Assembly: GCA_031213475.1 (NCBI GenBank)
Contig: JARUPZ010000024.1
Location: 9,117,324 to 9,181,323, forward strand
Direction: 5' to 3'
DNA length: 64,000 bases
DNA from: Nereocystis luetkeana
Taxonomy: Eukaryota > Sar > Phaeophyceae > Laminariales > Laminariaceae
Part shown: piece by piece, positions 1-13,321 of the stretch
Layout of the letters: each line of letters begins with the position of its first letter
Numbering within the stretch: the first letter of the stretch is position 1
Translations under genes and position numbers: made by a program
Notes under the pieces: generated by a model
What the model was told of the DNA's origin: nothing
The model's input: only the letters and a program-made list of their open reading frames with translations
The model's database searches: none

Positions 1-57
1 CCCCCCCCCCGCCCCCTCTCGTGTACTGTTACTGCTTGATTGGTCAAAAAAAAAAAA

Positions 58-720
58 AAAAAAAATCGAACAGAAAAGGTTCTCTCTCAAGCCTCGTACG
101 CCGCCCGCCCCTCTCGCGACCATCTCGCAACCGATTCGGTCCGGGTAAAGCTTTCTTTCCTCTCTGCCACAGTGAGCCCCGTCGCCCACCTCACGTGAAA
201 CCCGATGCTCACCGTGGCCCTCTTTCGCCAGCTCGACAAATTTTGGTGCTCAGAATGCGTCGCTCTTATTGATTTTAGTTTCGTCGCAAAAATAAGCGCC
301 GCTTGAATTTTATTTTACATACCTGGTATCAAAACGAGACCCTTATATACTCGTACATAGTATAACGGGAACCACACCAGAAGGCCAGACAGAGCCCATT
401 CATTCATGCTTCCCTCGTGCCTCGAGGCACACGCGACGCCTAGCCACGAAAACGGCGACCGCGCTCCTTGCAACCCCACCTCTACCCGCCACCACCCGCT
501 GACACCCGCGACGGTGCCGCGCTCGCCCGCGGTGCCGTACTCGGAGTACACGCACGCACACGAAACGAAAGAAGAAAAAAGGGAGAAATGACCGAGAGTG
601 CCAAGAGAAATGGAGAAACGAAGACCCGCTGGAAAGGTCCGGCAGGTAATGAAAGGAGGCGGTTTCAAGATGGGAGCTCTGAGAGGCCAGGGATGTACCA
701 ACCGAGCACGCTCAGCACCT
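58..720 (+). repeat. Dispersed repeat family R1, copy a
   Basis: This block of about 0.65 kb recurs at 47424-48240 (+) and 52187-52812 (-). Shared landmarks are CGATTCGGTCCGGGTAAA near one end, GCGACGCCTAGCCACGAAA in the middle and GAGCACGCTCA at the other end. Short open frames inside it (for example 406-591) are diverged between copies and do not look coding. I see no clear terminal inverted repeat and do not recognise the class; a non-autonomous element or LTR-like piece is possible. Confidence 0.75.
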
Positions 721-780
721 GTGTTGCACTCCCCACGAAAAAAGCTGATATTGCCAAAAGTCCCGACAACCTATTAATAG

Positions 781-1338
781 ACAATGGAACCACGTCTGCC
801 ACCGTTTTTTTTCAGAGGACTTTTCGTTATTCTGCTCCAGCTCCGAACGTGTCCATCGAGCCAAAATTTGGCAGGCCGGATAGGAGCTCCCTGGTGCACT
901 CCCGTCAGTGTGTCAAAGAGACAGCACTTTACGTGTCCTCCTTCGGGGCGGACCTTGTCGCTGAAGATTGAAAATGCGGTTCCAGGCGCTTGAAATTTCA
1001 AGTATGTTTTCTGCTGTAGAACGAGAAGGAGGAACGTAATCAGTACGACGTCTGGGTTCCTCCTGCTCGTTCTACAGCAGAAAAAAAAAGACTTGACTGC
1101 AGTACCAGAAACCGAATTTTCAAGCGCCTGGAACCACATTTTCAACCTTCAGCGACAAGGCCCGCCCCGAAGGAGGACACGAAAAGTGCTGTCGCTTTGG
1201 CACACTCACAGGAGTGCACCAAAGAGCTCATATCCGGCCTGCCAATTTTTGGCTCGCTGGAAACGTTCGCATTCGGAGCTGGAGCAGAAAAACGAAAAGT
1301 CCTTGTAAAAAAAACGGGGGCAGACGTGCTTCCATTGT
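781..1338. mobile_element. Foldback element with long terminal inverted repeats
   Basis: Two arms of roughly 250-280 bp are inverted copies of each other around a spacer of about 20 bp near 1035-1055. The outer ends read ACAATGGAACCACGTCTG (781 onward) and, inverted, the block ending CTTCCATTGT (1338). The inner ends share TTTTCTGCTGTAGAACGAG and its inverse CTCGTTCTACAGCAGAAAA. The arms differ by substitutions and small indels, so the element is not young. No transposase is present and I found no convincing target-site duplication. Confidence 0.75.
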
Positions 1339-1339
1339 T

Positions 1340-4300
1340 TTTTTGGTCGGGACCATTTTTTGTGTTTTGTGGGCAGGGCTGCAGTGCAACACTGGTGTGT
1401 CAGAGAGCGAGATCTAAGTGGCTACCTGGTATGTTATGTTGATGTGAGAATCGACCGGTCTGTTGGGCCGGGCTTTCCGTTCGTGAAAGAAAAAAAACGG
1501 CACGTCGCATATACGTACGCACGTGTTTTTTCTTGGATATCGGTTATCGTATCGGCATCAAAAATTTTAGCGATCCGATTCGATTCGATCCGATCCGATC
1601 CGATAAATGTCGGACATCGTTTTTTGGGCCTGTATCGGATCCGAATCGATTCGTGAATTGATATCCTTGCTCTGCTGCTTGCTGTGTGGCAGCTGCTCCG
1701 ACTCTCGTTACGTAGATTCGCTCGAAGCAAAGGTTATGTGCGACAAACAATGCACAATCAATCACACACGCAACGAACAAGTAGGTGTACGTGCATACGT
1801 CCGGTAGGTATCATGGGCGTATACCGTACCTGGTACGGACACTCGTATTATAGTAGAAAGGCATGGCACCTCATGCATCTATTAATAGCTACCTGGTACT
1901 CGCATCTAGCTTGGAGACTTGGAGTCGAGAGAGGCGCGTGGATTATTTAGGATGAGGATATTTCAAATTTCGATTTCGACCAACTTCTCGATCTCTTGAT
2001 GATCTCATTCTGCGTGACACATGCCACACCGCCCGTCCCGACGCTCGCTCGTCACTAACCCCAACACTCAATACCAGGTACCAGGTATCAAACTAGGAGC
2101 GCATACACACGGCCGCTGTCGATGTCTCCCATGGGCATCCACGCTGGGTGCTAGTGGTACGTGACCTTACACATACATAAAATCTATAAACATAAAATCT
2201 ATAAACCAGGTTCCTTCGATGCTGCTTGTTCTGCTGCGCAATACACACAAACGCGCTCGCGCTTACTTTACGCGGGGAGTCACCGGAATTGAGCAGGTTT
2301 CCTTGCGCCTCACTGGTGTCATTCAAGAGTGCCAGGATCGCCATCCCAGCGTGCAAGGGTTCCATGCTTGATGCATCACACATAGCGAAGGCTTGTAGGC
2401 TTCTTCGAGTGGGCGACGCGATGCTTCTCTACTCTCCACATCTGCTGTTGTGTACCAGGTACCGATTGATAGTATGTAGCATGTGTAGCGAGCGTTCTCC
2501 ACTTGCCGCTCCCAAGTGAAGTTGGAGAGACGAGAAATCTCGCCGCAAACTCGAAACGATCCGTTTCGATAAAAAAAGGCCAAAACTATGCCAAATGAAT
2601 CGCCAAAAATCATTCGGATTTCGATATTTTTTTTAAATATCGCATAAATCTCCAATTCTCCGTACTTTGTCCTATACCAGGTATTAATTTGGAGATTCGT
2701 AGGTGCCTCCTCAAATCTCAAATCTTCCACGTATGCAGACATATGATACCAGGAGGTGTACGTGAAAAGAAAAGATACCGTACGTACGTACGCTGGATGC
2801 AACCTATATCCGCGAAAAAATAAAGGCAACAACACCACCACGCGACCCACCCACGGCGCGTTAGAAAGCATTGGATCGCAGTGGCTTGGTGTTGCTCGGG
2901 GTGGTAGGATCACAGTAGTGGCTTCGCCATGGTCGGCGACCGGCGCAGCGACCAGACGATCGATACCCCTCACCAGTAAGAAATCTCTCGAGTATTTACA
3001 ACCAGCTTTACCGTAGATGAACCAGAAACCAACAAATGATACCAGGTGCCCACCATATGTACACCACCCGTACAGCAGGATCTGTAGAGCCTTTAGTGGG
3101 GAGAGGGAAACACGGCAGGCACCCCGTACAGGCACGTGCTGTGTGGCTATCTACTGGATCGGCACTGACCTTGACACTCGCCCTCTGCTTATGTTTGGCT
3201 TGGTCTCGAGGCTGGGTGGATTGGGCAGTCGATTTCGAAGGAGATTGCACAGTAGTAGACTTGCCCGAGCCACGAGTCGATGCCACAAAGAACAAAAAAC
3301 GTAATCCAGTTTGTCCGTAAATATAAGGATTTATGTGGTATTAAAATTAGTACACTAATGTTTTTAATTTACGGACACATCGGTGAAAGAGTGAAGGTCC
3401 CCAAAACATCAAACGATGATCTAAAGTTTGGCAATTGACCAATCATTGTGGTGCACTATACGCCCCCCCCCCCTCCAGATTTGCTTTGGTCGTCATGTGT
3501 CGACAGAAACCGCCCTGGCGCTGTTGTTGCTGCTGCTGTTTCCTTCCTGCCTCCCTTTTGGATTTTGGATTGTTCATCCTCGGGCAAGGAACAAGTTGGC
3601 CTGGGTTTTATTTTTGGTGGGTGGGTGCGACAACGTGGTGAACGAAAACGGATGGACAACACGTCTGTTTGACGATAGACAGACATAAATGAGTGCCAGG
3701 TACTGAATACGCAGGAGGCTGCCCAAGAGAAAAACAACGCGTGGATTCAGGCAGGCCCAGTGGATATCCGATCTTCTCTCAAACCTCCGGGTATGAGTAC
3801 AACAGCGAAACAACACTACTTGTACATGCCTTTCCATTTGCTGTTTGTTCTGTTTTGTTGTACCAGGTATGCCAGTACCAGCATTATCCCAGTACTCCGT
3901 GGTCCCAGGTTATAACAAGTACCGGTCGGTGTCGTCATACTCGTACGAACCATCTCATCATGCATAGCTGTTTGGTCGTAAGAGGCGTTTCACCACATAA
4001 CTTGCAGAAATAAATGCTCAATGAAACACAAGCAACGTGCTTTAGACGCCTAAGATCAGCCGACACGCATCATGCGGCTCTGCCTGTAGAATACCAGTAC
4101 CAGCTCGTATGTGCATATATATGGTGTACTGCTTGCTGTAGTACCGTATACGGTAGTACAGCTCAACTCGCCCCCCCTTCTCCAAATACACGATTTCAAG
4201 ACGTAGAGAAGACAGCAAGCACACACGCAAAGCGCGATGAACGGAGCGACTAGGAAAAAGGACGGTCTCCCGACCGATTGGTGGTGGGACCGAAGGCAAC

Positions 4301-5400
4301 GTGCTGCGTATATCAGTACGTCTACGGGCGGGCGCGGTCGGCGGTCGATGTGAAGAATGCAGACACACTATATATCGAGCGATCGGACGATCGGCAGTCG
4401 GTCCAGCACGGGAACGTTTTCTCGGAAATATATTGGGTATTACTATCAATAGAAGTAAAAGTATGCACGAACGACTAACGAGTACGCACACGAGGCTATA
4501 CCAGTACAACAGACAACATAAAGACAGAATAATAACAGCTCATCAATATTCTCCACCTCGCACGATGGGACCGGACGTCTGGAGGTTCCATGCCTATCTC
4601 ACCTGCCCACTGTTTTTCATATTGAAGACGGCCTCCCGAGTAATACGACACACGTTCCCGTACCCTATCTTACCGGCCTTCCACTGCAAAATATCCTATT
4701 ACTAGCCCACCCTCACGACCCCGTGCGTGTAAGAAAAAACATGGGAGATTCAGAGAAATGTCGATTCCGCGATCTACTGTACCTGTACAGCAAAACATGG
4801 ATTGAAGGTGCGCCCCGTCAAAACCCACTCCCCCATCTCTATAAACAGCGAGGATACGAAGCCACGAAGAAACGCCAACAAAAGGGGGGGGGGGGGAGGA
4901 ACCCTATCCGTAAGGGGTCGGAGAAATGTCAAACGGTAAACGCCACCGCCACATCACCAGCAAGGGAGGAAGCGGGGCGAGAATGTGCCGACGAAAATGG
5001 GGACAAACTGGATATTACCGACATATCTCCAGCGAGGGGGGGCGGGGCTGACATACGCGGGCGAAAAGGTAAAAACATCGAAAATCACACAGTTCTGAGC
5101 CGCAGTATGAGCGACCAGATTGCTCAGACTACGAGCGGGGGAGGGTGCAGCGTAGCGAAAATACAAAACAATGCGAAGAAGACGATCCTGTGCCGCAGGT
5201 TCGGCGGCAGTACCCTGATCGCCCCCGGTCACGAGGGAGGGGGGGGGGGGGGATCGGCAGGTAAAAAAAAGAAATGAACGGCCTCGAAACTGACCAAAAA
5301 TGCTCATAAAACGACAAGGAGTATGCGAGAACCCCCCGGCCCCGAACACCCAGAAATGGAAAACAGTCGAATGCAGGGGTGATGAGAAAACAGCCTATCA
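1340..5400. other. Intergenic repeat mosaic, no supported gene
   Basis: Open frames of up to 270 codons occur here (for example 2323-3135 on the - strand and 4723-5277 on the + strand), but none shows a recognisable domain, a conserved copy or a convincing start. The stretch holds CGATC/CGATT-rich simple sequence near 1560-1650, poly-G and poly-C runs, and eight of the 22 TACCWGGTA near-palindromes of the window. I annotate no gene. Confidence 0.5.
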
Positions 5401-5999
5401 CGTGACCCTCGGCACAAACATACTATCTTAATTGACATGCAGCCACCAAGAACCCCGTGCAGTCCCTATCGAACTCCGGTAGCGCACCGAAATGAGAGGG
5501 AGCTCGATTGGTCCAGGGTCATCTGGAAAAACGCACGAAACATACGCCCTCCGTAGATGTTTTTCGCGCTGACGCCATCCCTCAACCGTCGCCGACCCTG
5601 TACCAAGAGTGAGCACCGTTGGGAAACACCGTGGAGCTGTAGCGATGAAGCCATTCCGCGCACGGGACGCAGTCGAAGCCTCACGCCCGAAAACGCTCGT
5701 CGTTACCTCGAGATCGTTCCCGCTGCGTACGTAGCGCCAATGCGCATCCGGCGGCACTGTCGATAGGTTTGGCGGTGCCTACTGGGGGTACCGGCCCGGT
5801 AGAGCAAGACCTGATAGCGAGAGAGAGCTGGAGGTACATTTCCTGTTCCAAGGATGGGCGAGAGAACCCCGTCCAGCGCGTTTCCTGCATCGCCGCGATA
5901 GCCCCGTCTCGACCGCAAACCGGCCGGTGGACGGTGGTAAAACCCGAGGCGTTGAAGAGGAGCCGACAGGAGTGACTTGGTGGGGCGGATTTCTTAGTG

Positions 6000-8900
6000 A
6001 GGTTGTTGAGCACGTATTTGCGCAATGCCCCTGGGATTTATTGTCGGCAGGTCGATACTGATCGTAGGGATTGGCACGGGTCTTGCCCCGCAAAGCTTGC
6101 AGCACGCCACAGAAACGCGGCGGTGGGCATGGGCGTCCGGTATGTCAGAAACAACGCAGAGTAGGAGTTGAGGGCCGAGAGGGGAGCCGTCCGGGGTGTC
6201 GCTGGAGGGGAAGGGGCCAACTGCAAGACTTTCGAAGGGGCTGGTCCGATTGAGCGTTTTTTCCCTTCTTTGAGGGCTCTGAAGTTCACGACAGCTTTCA
6301 AGCCTTGGCGGATAGTGGCGGCCGTACTGTGCACCCACGCCCAATCGCCAACGATGAATTTGGGGCCTGGAGCGGCGCGTCGGCAAGAGAAAGGTTTCGG
6401 CGGTCCACGCGGGATATTTCCAAAGGTCATGGTGCTCGCGAACGATGCTGCACGAGAGCTGCTGGCGGTCGTCGCCTAATTGCAGTAATCGAGCTGGTCA
6501 TTGGGCAAATTCCAAAGTCTGGCTACTCCGTTCTGTTCGAAAGTCGTGAGAGGGGGAAGAGGAAGCCTACCCATGTAGACTTCGTTGGGAGCAAAGCCAG
6601 TGGTGGCGTTGACCGAAATATTGTACGCAACATCGACGTGAGGGAGCTGCGCGTGCCAGTCATCTTGGCGCTCATTAGCGAACATGACCAGCATTTTGGG
6701 CCATCGTGTGTTTCACTCGCTCCACCCCGCCGTTGAACTTCAGATCGTAGGAGCCGGTCGCTGTTTTGCGAATGCCGGTAAGTTTGCTGGCAGCGTGTGC
6801 AAAAGCTGCAAGAAGAACTGCCGCTGTCCGAGAGTACGTGATGCAAGCTACGATGGGGGGGCGTCTAATATTTAAAGAGGCTCCTCACATGAGATCTTCT
6901 GTACTCTGTACCCCACCCCAACACCTGACCTTGAGAAAATAGAAAGAGCTAAACCCGATGAATATGGCCATGGCTTAGTAGTAAGGTATATATCGGAAAA
7001 CGGCCAGCGTAAAAACGAATGTGGTTCTGGGATATTAGGCCATTCCCCAGTTGACGAGCAATCAGATATAATTTTGAGAAAAAGTGCTTCCCTTATCGTG
7101 GCACGCGTCATATCGCGCGAACACCCGCAGAAAGAGATGCGCCTGTTGGCGAAGACGCTTGCCGTACCTTCGCATATAAACTCGGCGCCCTCGACATCCA
7201 GAACGCGCCAAGGCTGCACGGTCGGTGAAGAGGGAAAATAGATGTTACCCAGGGGTGTGACCGGAGGCGGGCCTAAGTTATCGACGCTGATATGGGTGTC
7301 AGGTCCCGCTGGCAGGGGCATCGATATGATGGGCCAGCGGGCCGTCAGCCGCGAGAGTTTTCTGTGCTTGGCACTTCGGCCAGTTGCAAAGTTACGATCT
7401 GGGGCAAGCGTTCATACCATTCCGCCAGTAGAACCTTTCGAGTATTCGTAGAGTACGCGTGTTGCCGAAGTGGCAGGAAGCTATGGAATGTCAAGTACGT
7501 ACGATCCAAGGGCGCATGAACAGCGGCACGTGATTGCGACCAGACTCGTCGTTGAATACGCAGATCAAATCCACCGCTGTGGGCCAGGCGGGCAAAGGTG
7601 AGGTCGGATTTTACGAACGAGCAGAATGATATTGTCGTCGGTGGTATGGAGTCGACCCTTGCTAGCAGAATCCTGAACGAGAAGGAAGGTCGCTGGTGTA
7701 AGGAGAAACGCAATGAGAAATCGGCGGGTGGGACCAGTGACCGGTCGATCATGATGTACCGCATGTTGGCTTGGTGCGTGGACTCGGCCTGCTGTCCCCG
7801 CTCCCTACCGATGTGCGAGTAAGGCACGGCGGAATCACCACACTGCTATTAGGCAGCAGCGCCACGAGCACCCAAGCCGGTCGTTGCGGCGTACGGGTTG
7901 CCGCGCCGGAGTAGGAGGCTTTAAATAAGAACTTCGACAGACTTGGCGCGGTCGCAGTCGGACGGAATGGGTACCGTCGGGACAGGCGAGGGGGCAGGAG
8001 CAGGGGCCGTAACGAAGGCCGGAGGTAGATCATGGTCGTTGGGCTCGCGGAGGGGTGTCGACCAGATGAACGAGTGGACGAGGAGCCCCGCCGGGCCTGA
8101 AGCCATATTTAGGTGCAGGCAGCCCAGGGCCTGTAGCTGCGGCTGGTCATCGGCACGTCCGAGTGGAAATGCGGGCCGAAAGCAGCAGTTCGACGGCAGT
8201 CGGAGGCGCCAGAGTGTCTGTCAAGGCGAAGGGGGGAACGAGCTCGCCGACCAGTGATTTAGACGCTTCATGCGTAGTGCCTGGTACTCGTTCGTGAAGG
8301 GGGGTGGTGGGTGGCATTTGTCGTAGCAAGGTGGATTTAGGTGGAGCCTGTGCCTCCGACTGAGATTACGAGAAATAAAACAAAAACGAAGGCGGTGTAG
8401 GCGGAAAGAAAACTTACCCCGCGGCCGGCGCGGCATTGACGGTCGTGACAGATTCAGAAACACGAGCGAAGAATCTCCCCGGAGGAGAAGAAAGATCGTC
8501 GGGCCTCATACGTGGCGCTCGTAAGCATAAATCACGGAAATAAGAAATTTAGTCGTGAGCCCACCTAAAACAGCGCGGGGCACCAATCCACGCAAGCCGA
8601 CGACGGGGACCAGGGAGCAGAGCCCGTAGGTCCGAATGGGGTAGATCACCGTGTCATCTGCAGGGGCGACTCAAAATACACCCACTGCGATCATGTTTCG
8701 TGACGGGCTGTGACAGGTGGGACATAGTAGCAGCGTTACGTTAACGCTGCCCTATAAACGAGGCACCGCTGGGTGCGTACGATGTGGTCCCCAGTATCGC
8801 CGATGTTTTCCAGCGCTTTGTGGTCCGAAAGTATCCGGAGCTTCGCGCTCCAAATATAGCTACTGAGATAACTTACACTATATTCGTAGGCAGACTTGCA
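6000..8900 (-). mobile_element. Broken Ty3/Gypsy-type LTR retrotransposon remnant (pol)
   Basis: Read on the - strand the order is RNase H, then integrase, as in Ty3/Gypsy pol. A short RNase H piece with a DHKAL-type motif lies near 8820-8870. The integrase zinc-finger region, with FYW and CQAQK-like residues, lies near 7360-7500. The integrase core starts near 7320 (DNLGPPPVTPLGN) and its end lies at 6480-6694 (ATTGFAPNEVYMGR). A C-terminal KFIVGDW-type stretch follows near 6300-6430. The copy is broken in several places and truncated: no convincing reverse transcriptase, gag or paired LTRs are visible. It looks old. Confidence 0.75.
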
Positions 8901-9169
8901 GGAAGAAAGGATTTCGGGTTCCGTTCATTGCACTGAAGATGGTGTAGAACTCACCCTTCCCCACATCAGAAATCGACCAATCCAGCCTGGGTCATTGCTC
9001 TTGTGTCATGCCACGGAGGTGGGGTGACAGACCCACACGTATAGTGTGGGGATGGAGCCTGGATTCAACTCATGACGTAAGAGTAGAAGATAAGTGGACG
9101 TGAAAAGAGAGAATTGTGGAGCAAGGGTAGCGGGTTGAGTAGATCGATGTTAAACAGGAAGTGTGTGTG

Positions 9170-9345
9170 TTCTTCACATTAAACCCGTTATTTCCACCCG
9201 TCGGCATCCAGCACAACCAGTGTCAGTACCGATTCTTCAACTCTAGAGAGATACAAGCTTTGTGGTCACAAAACTACACAGAGATACTGCATTGTTATGC
9301 AGTAAGCAGAGTAGGCAATGCCATGCCAGTACACCGTGAGGGAGT
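9170..9345 (+). repeat. Dispersed repeat R2, copy a
   Basis: About 175 bp is shared in direct orientation with 12905-13095. Common stretches include CATCCAGCACAAC, CCGATTCTTCAA and TAGAGAGATACAAG, ending at CAATGCCATGCCA. This copy borders the upstream side of the Ty3/Gypsy remnant, but the partner lies 3.7 kb away and the spacing does not make a convincing LTR pair. Confidence 0.6.
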
Positions 9346-9656
9346 TAGATTACGTGGATAGTTTTTTTTATTTTTTTCGCTTTGTGTTGCTTCTCCTTTC
9401 TGGCGATGTTCGTGAGTGATCGGTCTTCAGGCTCGTCTTGCTGCACATTGTTGGATTTCCATGGGAAGCAAAATAACATAAAACTTACCAGGTACCAGGT
9501 ATATTATCAGAGAGGCGACCTGTACTGCTAGTTGTGACATTTTATGAGAGGTACAGCAGTATAGTAGCTGGCTTTACGTCTGTCTACGGTTGATGCTTTC
9601 CAAGCGTGTGTTCTGTAGGGTAAATCGGTTCCTGGGGTATTATTGGTGGGCGTACT

Positions 9657-10030
9657 GAAATCTACCGAAGTGTCGGGCGCCGGTATTGAGGTCACCGAAG
9701 TGTCGGGTGCCGGTACTGAGGTTGTACCAAACTCTATGAAGTATCGGGTACCAGTATTGAGTTCGTACTGACCTATGTCGGAGTGTATCGAGGAGGTCTT
9801 GACTCGCTTTGGTAAGGTGAATACCCCAGGTATGCCCTTCCCGAAGTGTCGGGTGCCGGTATTGGGGTCGTACCGAACTTACAGGAGTGCCGTTTTTTAG
9901 ATCGTATCGAACTTACCGAAGTGTCGGGTATATTACCAGCACTGAGTTCGCACAAAAAACCTTACCGGAGTGCTCGGTAGGGTATTGAGGCCGTGCCAAC
10001 CTTACCGAAGACTCCGGTAGGGTTCTTTCC
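9657..10030 (+). repeat. Degenerate minisatellite, unit about 45-60 bp
   Basis: Seven or eight imperfect units share the core CCGAAGTGTCGGGTGCCGG followed by TATTGAGGTCGTACC. Unit length and sequence drift along the array. There are no unique spacers of uniform size, which argues against a CRISPR-like arrangement. Confidence 0.7.
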
Positions 10031-10147
10031 GAGCAACGACCCCCGGTAAAGGCGTTCTGCAGTAATAGAGGTTCACCCTGAATTTTCTGAGGCTTCTATA
10101 TATATCCCCCCAAGGTATACTGCGGGATTCAACGGGTATTACTCACT

Positions 10148-10466
10148 GGGCTATAGGGGTAAAAGACCGATCGATTACCCAGCCCAGGGTAATCCTTATA
10201 ACACCCCCCCCCCTCTGCACGGCGGGATATTTGGGGCGTCGGCACCGTATACGGCCGTACGCTGATCTACCCGCTTCGTTTTCATTATCTGGGGAACCAG
10301 GAAAATATGTCTCTAGGGACGCACGCGCAAACGTGTCTATAAAATAAACTTTCGACGTAAGACTCGAACCAGTGTCCTCGACGACGTCAAATGTGAAGGT
10401 ATTACCGGCGGAGCTAAAGGGATAAAGGACCGATCGATTACCCAGCCCAGGGCAATCCCTATAACA
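10148..10466 (-). repeat. Direct repeat pair with tRNA-like ends
   Basis: A stretch of about 55 bp at 10148-10203 recurs at 10411-10466; both contain CCGATCGATTACCCAGCCC. On the - strand each copy runs into a tRNA-like A-box (TAGCTC..GGTAATACC in the upper copy), and the upper copy also has a B-box-like GGTTCGAGTC near 10365-10380. The stems do not fold into a proper tRNA, so a tRNA-derived SINE fragment is the most I would claim. Confidence 0.35.
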
Positions 10467-12904
10467 GGGGACAAACGCATGAGTACGACTGATGCTTGGG
10501 ATGCGTGGGGCGCGCACCTTCAAATAATTACCGATATCCCCACGAATATGTGGTACGTACTGTACCTCCTTCAACTGGCGCCCTGTAACGGTCTGCTTGG
10601 AAACATTTTTTTTCCCAAATGTGACACCTACCTCTATCGTAGAAAGCCTCGGTATACTTTGGTTCGTACCCCATGGATGGAAGGTTTTGTTATGTTTCGC
10701 AGTGGATGCGCAGCAGCAGTACTTATAACACATAATGAAGTTCAGCTTCGCGTACCTGAACCGCGCGCTCGTGCTACGTAAAGCTGCATGCAGCTGCCGC
10801 TATGTATAATCCGCCTGGTTCGAACACGTGTATACATCCAGCTGGTATGATATGCCTGGTTATAGTACCTGCATGTATGTGTGGTATTGTCAGTACGAAC
10901 TATTAATAGTATGACTCATATAAATATGCTCCGCACTCACTCGGAACGCGTGAACATCATATACTAGTACTACGTGTACTACTATTCATATTAATATGAT
11001 CTGTTGTTGATAACTGCAGCATTTATTCTGTACAGTAAAAAAACACGATTTAATACTCGTACGAGGAGGCTCGCGACCAGCAGTAGTAGCAGTGTTGACG
11101 CGTTTTTTGTGTTTACTGGCCGTACCCTGTATTACTGCCCAGCTGGCAGCTACAGCAGCCGTGATCAATCCAGCTGAAGCTAAGAAGCTCACGCAGCGGT
11201 AGCAGCAAGCTCACCAGCTGAAGCTAACAACGAACACCGAATAACCATGAAACAACAGCTTTGCTGTTTCTGTCTTCTTTGATGGGGGCGTGAAGAATGC
11301 TGATTGGCCGGCGAAAATTGATGCAAAAAAACTCGCCGCATTTTCTTCACGAACCTTGGCTTGCTGGGGAAGGACGAAGGACACCAATCTACCTGCTGTT
11401 TCAAGCGCTCGCCCGGAGAAGTGGCGCCGTGCTTCGCGCCAAAGACACTCCCGAGGAGATAGGGGGACTAAGTCAGGACACGTGCAGCAGCAACGGAGTC
11501 CGCCGCATCTTGCAACGCTTCGATTACCGCGGTAAATATCTGGTCGCTCTGCACACACAGAGCTCCTTTGTTGTAAAAGAAGAGCTGGCCGGGGTGGGGG
11601 GGGGCATTTATTTTTGAAAGTACAACGAGCACGCCGCACGTTATTCCTTCAGCGGGGATGCCCGTGCGCAATAGATAGACGTGCTGCCGCGCTGTTGAGT
11701 AGTGATGTCGTGTATACGTTTCGGGGCACATCGCCGACAATGCGAGCCTGCTTGGACGCCGACCGAAAAATCGAGTTGGTTTCGTACGCTCGGGGGGAGG
11801 GGGGGGGGGGGGGCGTATGGCCGTGTTCCTGCTTGTTCAAAAAAACAACAGGTACGCACATAAAAAAAGTACTCGTATCATCGTATATGCTTGCTGTACG
11901 AGCAAGTTGCCCGCAGGAGTACTACTGCTGTAGCAATGCTGTGCTTCGTACAAGTAGTATAATGGCCAAGTGGTGTGTGGCAGTGCTTCATGTAACCCAT
12001 ATGCACGAGACAACACTCACAAGCCTCTTCTACAACGTGGACTGTCAGGTTTCACGACGGAGCGTCTCGTGGCCTCTGTTATTGGAAATTGGAAGTCTCT
12101 GGCAAGGGTGCGCGGTGAAATTAATCTTCCGAGAAACATCTGTCCCTGGTGCACAGCACACAGCAGAACGCGAGCTTGTGTGTATCATACACCTGGTATA
12201 CAGACAGGCCAAGCGCGCCGACCGACCCTTGCTCGAGAAATATGCTCCATTTTGTCGATTGGCATGCTGCTTGTAGTTTTCTCCGTGAGCACGAGCGAGG
12301 TGTGGCAGTCAGTGGAGGAAGTATACTTGTACAGCGGTAGTAGAGAGTAGTGGTACTCGTATTCTCACAGGTATTAATTGGGACGTAAAACAGTAGTACC
12401 TACCTGGTATGTTACACCGGTCGGAGTTGTTGGCAGACCGCGGTACACAGCAATATCGCGGTCTTGAGCCCCTTTTCTGACAGAGGCGTACCCACCTCTG
12501 TTAGGTTCGCGGACGAACTACGAGCAATGGCGTACCGCGTACGTAACGGAACGAGCAACGAGCTATCGAGCCCTTTTTCAGGACAGAGTGACACCTTCGG
12601 TATTCCATACCTGGTACATGCTGCTGTACGTAGGTTGCGGTAGTTTTCGGCAAGACTGCTGCTGTCGTATGGATAGTTGGCGGTGGTGGTTGAATGGGAA
12701 TGCTGCCATTTGTGTTTCTATTACTCGTACTTGTACAGGATTACAGCAGTAATTCAGACCTCGTGCACCGGTATACAGTTCCCGGTATACCTGGTACATT
12801 TTGTGAGTTGAATATCTGGTATATTGCTGCACGTGGAGCTATTATGCGACGAGCCTGGCACATGGTACTAACTGCTGTATTCATTATACAAACGATATCA
12901 TACG

Positions 12905-13095
12905 AGATGTGCGTATTCTTTCTACCCGTCGACATCCAGCACAACTATTAATATTAATAGTGTCCGTGCCGATTCTTCAATCCTAGAGAGATACAAGTTT
13001 ATGTGGTCACAAAAATACGCCACAGAGATTCGAGTACATTGATATATTGTTATGCATCAAGCAGAGAACAATATGCAATGCCATGCCATCTTACT
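12905..13095 (+). repeat. Dispersed repeat R2, copy b
   Basis: This is the direct-orientation partner of 9170-9345. It contains an extra palindromic ATTAATATTAAT stretch that copy a lacks. Confidence 0.6.
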
Positions 13096-13229
13096 GGAAA
13101 CGACAGGCACGACATACACATTCTGTGAAAGAGAGAAAACGAAATACCTGGTAGGCGATAGAACGAATCGAAAGAAAAAGTAACGAATAAATAAATTAGT
13201 GTCGCCCCCCCCCCCCCTGAGAGCCCATC

Positions 13230-13321
13230 TTAACCCCTTCAGTACTGCAGTCCGGTTATGGGGACAGACCACTTTAATTTCAAGTGTTTTGTCCCCAAAA
13301 CGGGACTGCGGTCCTATTTAA
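13230..13321. mobile_element. Short palindromic element (TTAACCC...GGGTTAA type)
   Basis: The ends read TTAACCCCTTCAGTACTGCA and, inverted, GACTGCGGTCC..TTAA, with GGGGAC and GTCCCC facing each other inside. A sister copy lies at 20759-20840. A related but disrupted version spans about 17612-17840 (TTTTGTCCCC and GGGACTGCAGTCC). Confidence 0.55.

Noticed and set aside
2323-3135. 270-codon open frame on the - strand
   Set aside because: No domain, aberrant composition, no second copy, and it runs through dispersed TACCWGGTA sites and poly-T tracts. It is most likely a chance frame.
9657-10030. CRISPR-like array
   Set aside because: Unit length and sequence drift and there are no unique spacers of uniform size. 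It is a eukaryotic minisatellite.
10350-10430. tRNA gene on the - strand
   Set aside because: A- and B-box-like words are present but the T and acceptor stems do not pair.
11297-12276. Overlapping open frames on both strands, including a plausible-looking 11297-11617 peptide and a 220-codon frame
   Set aside because: Three frames are open over the same bases and poly-G and poly-C runs interrupt them. I recognise nothing and have no copy to test conservation.
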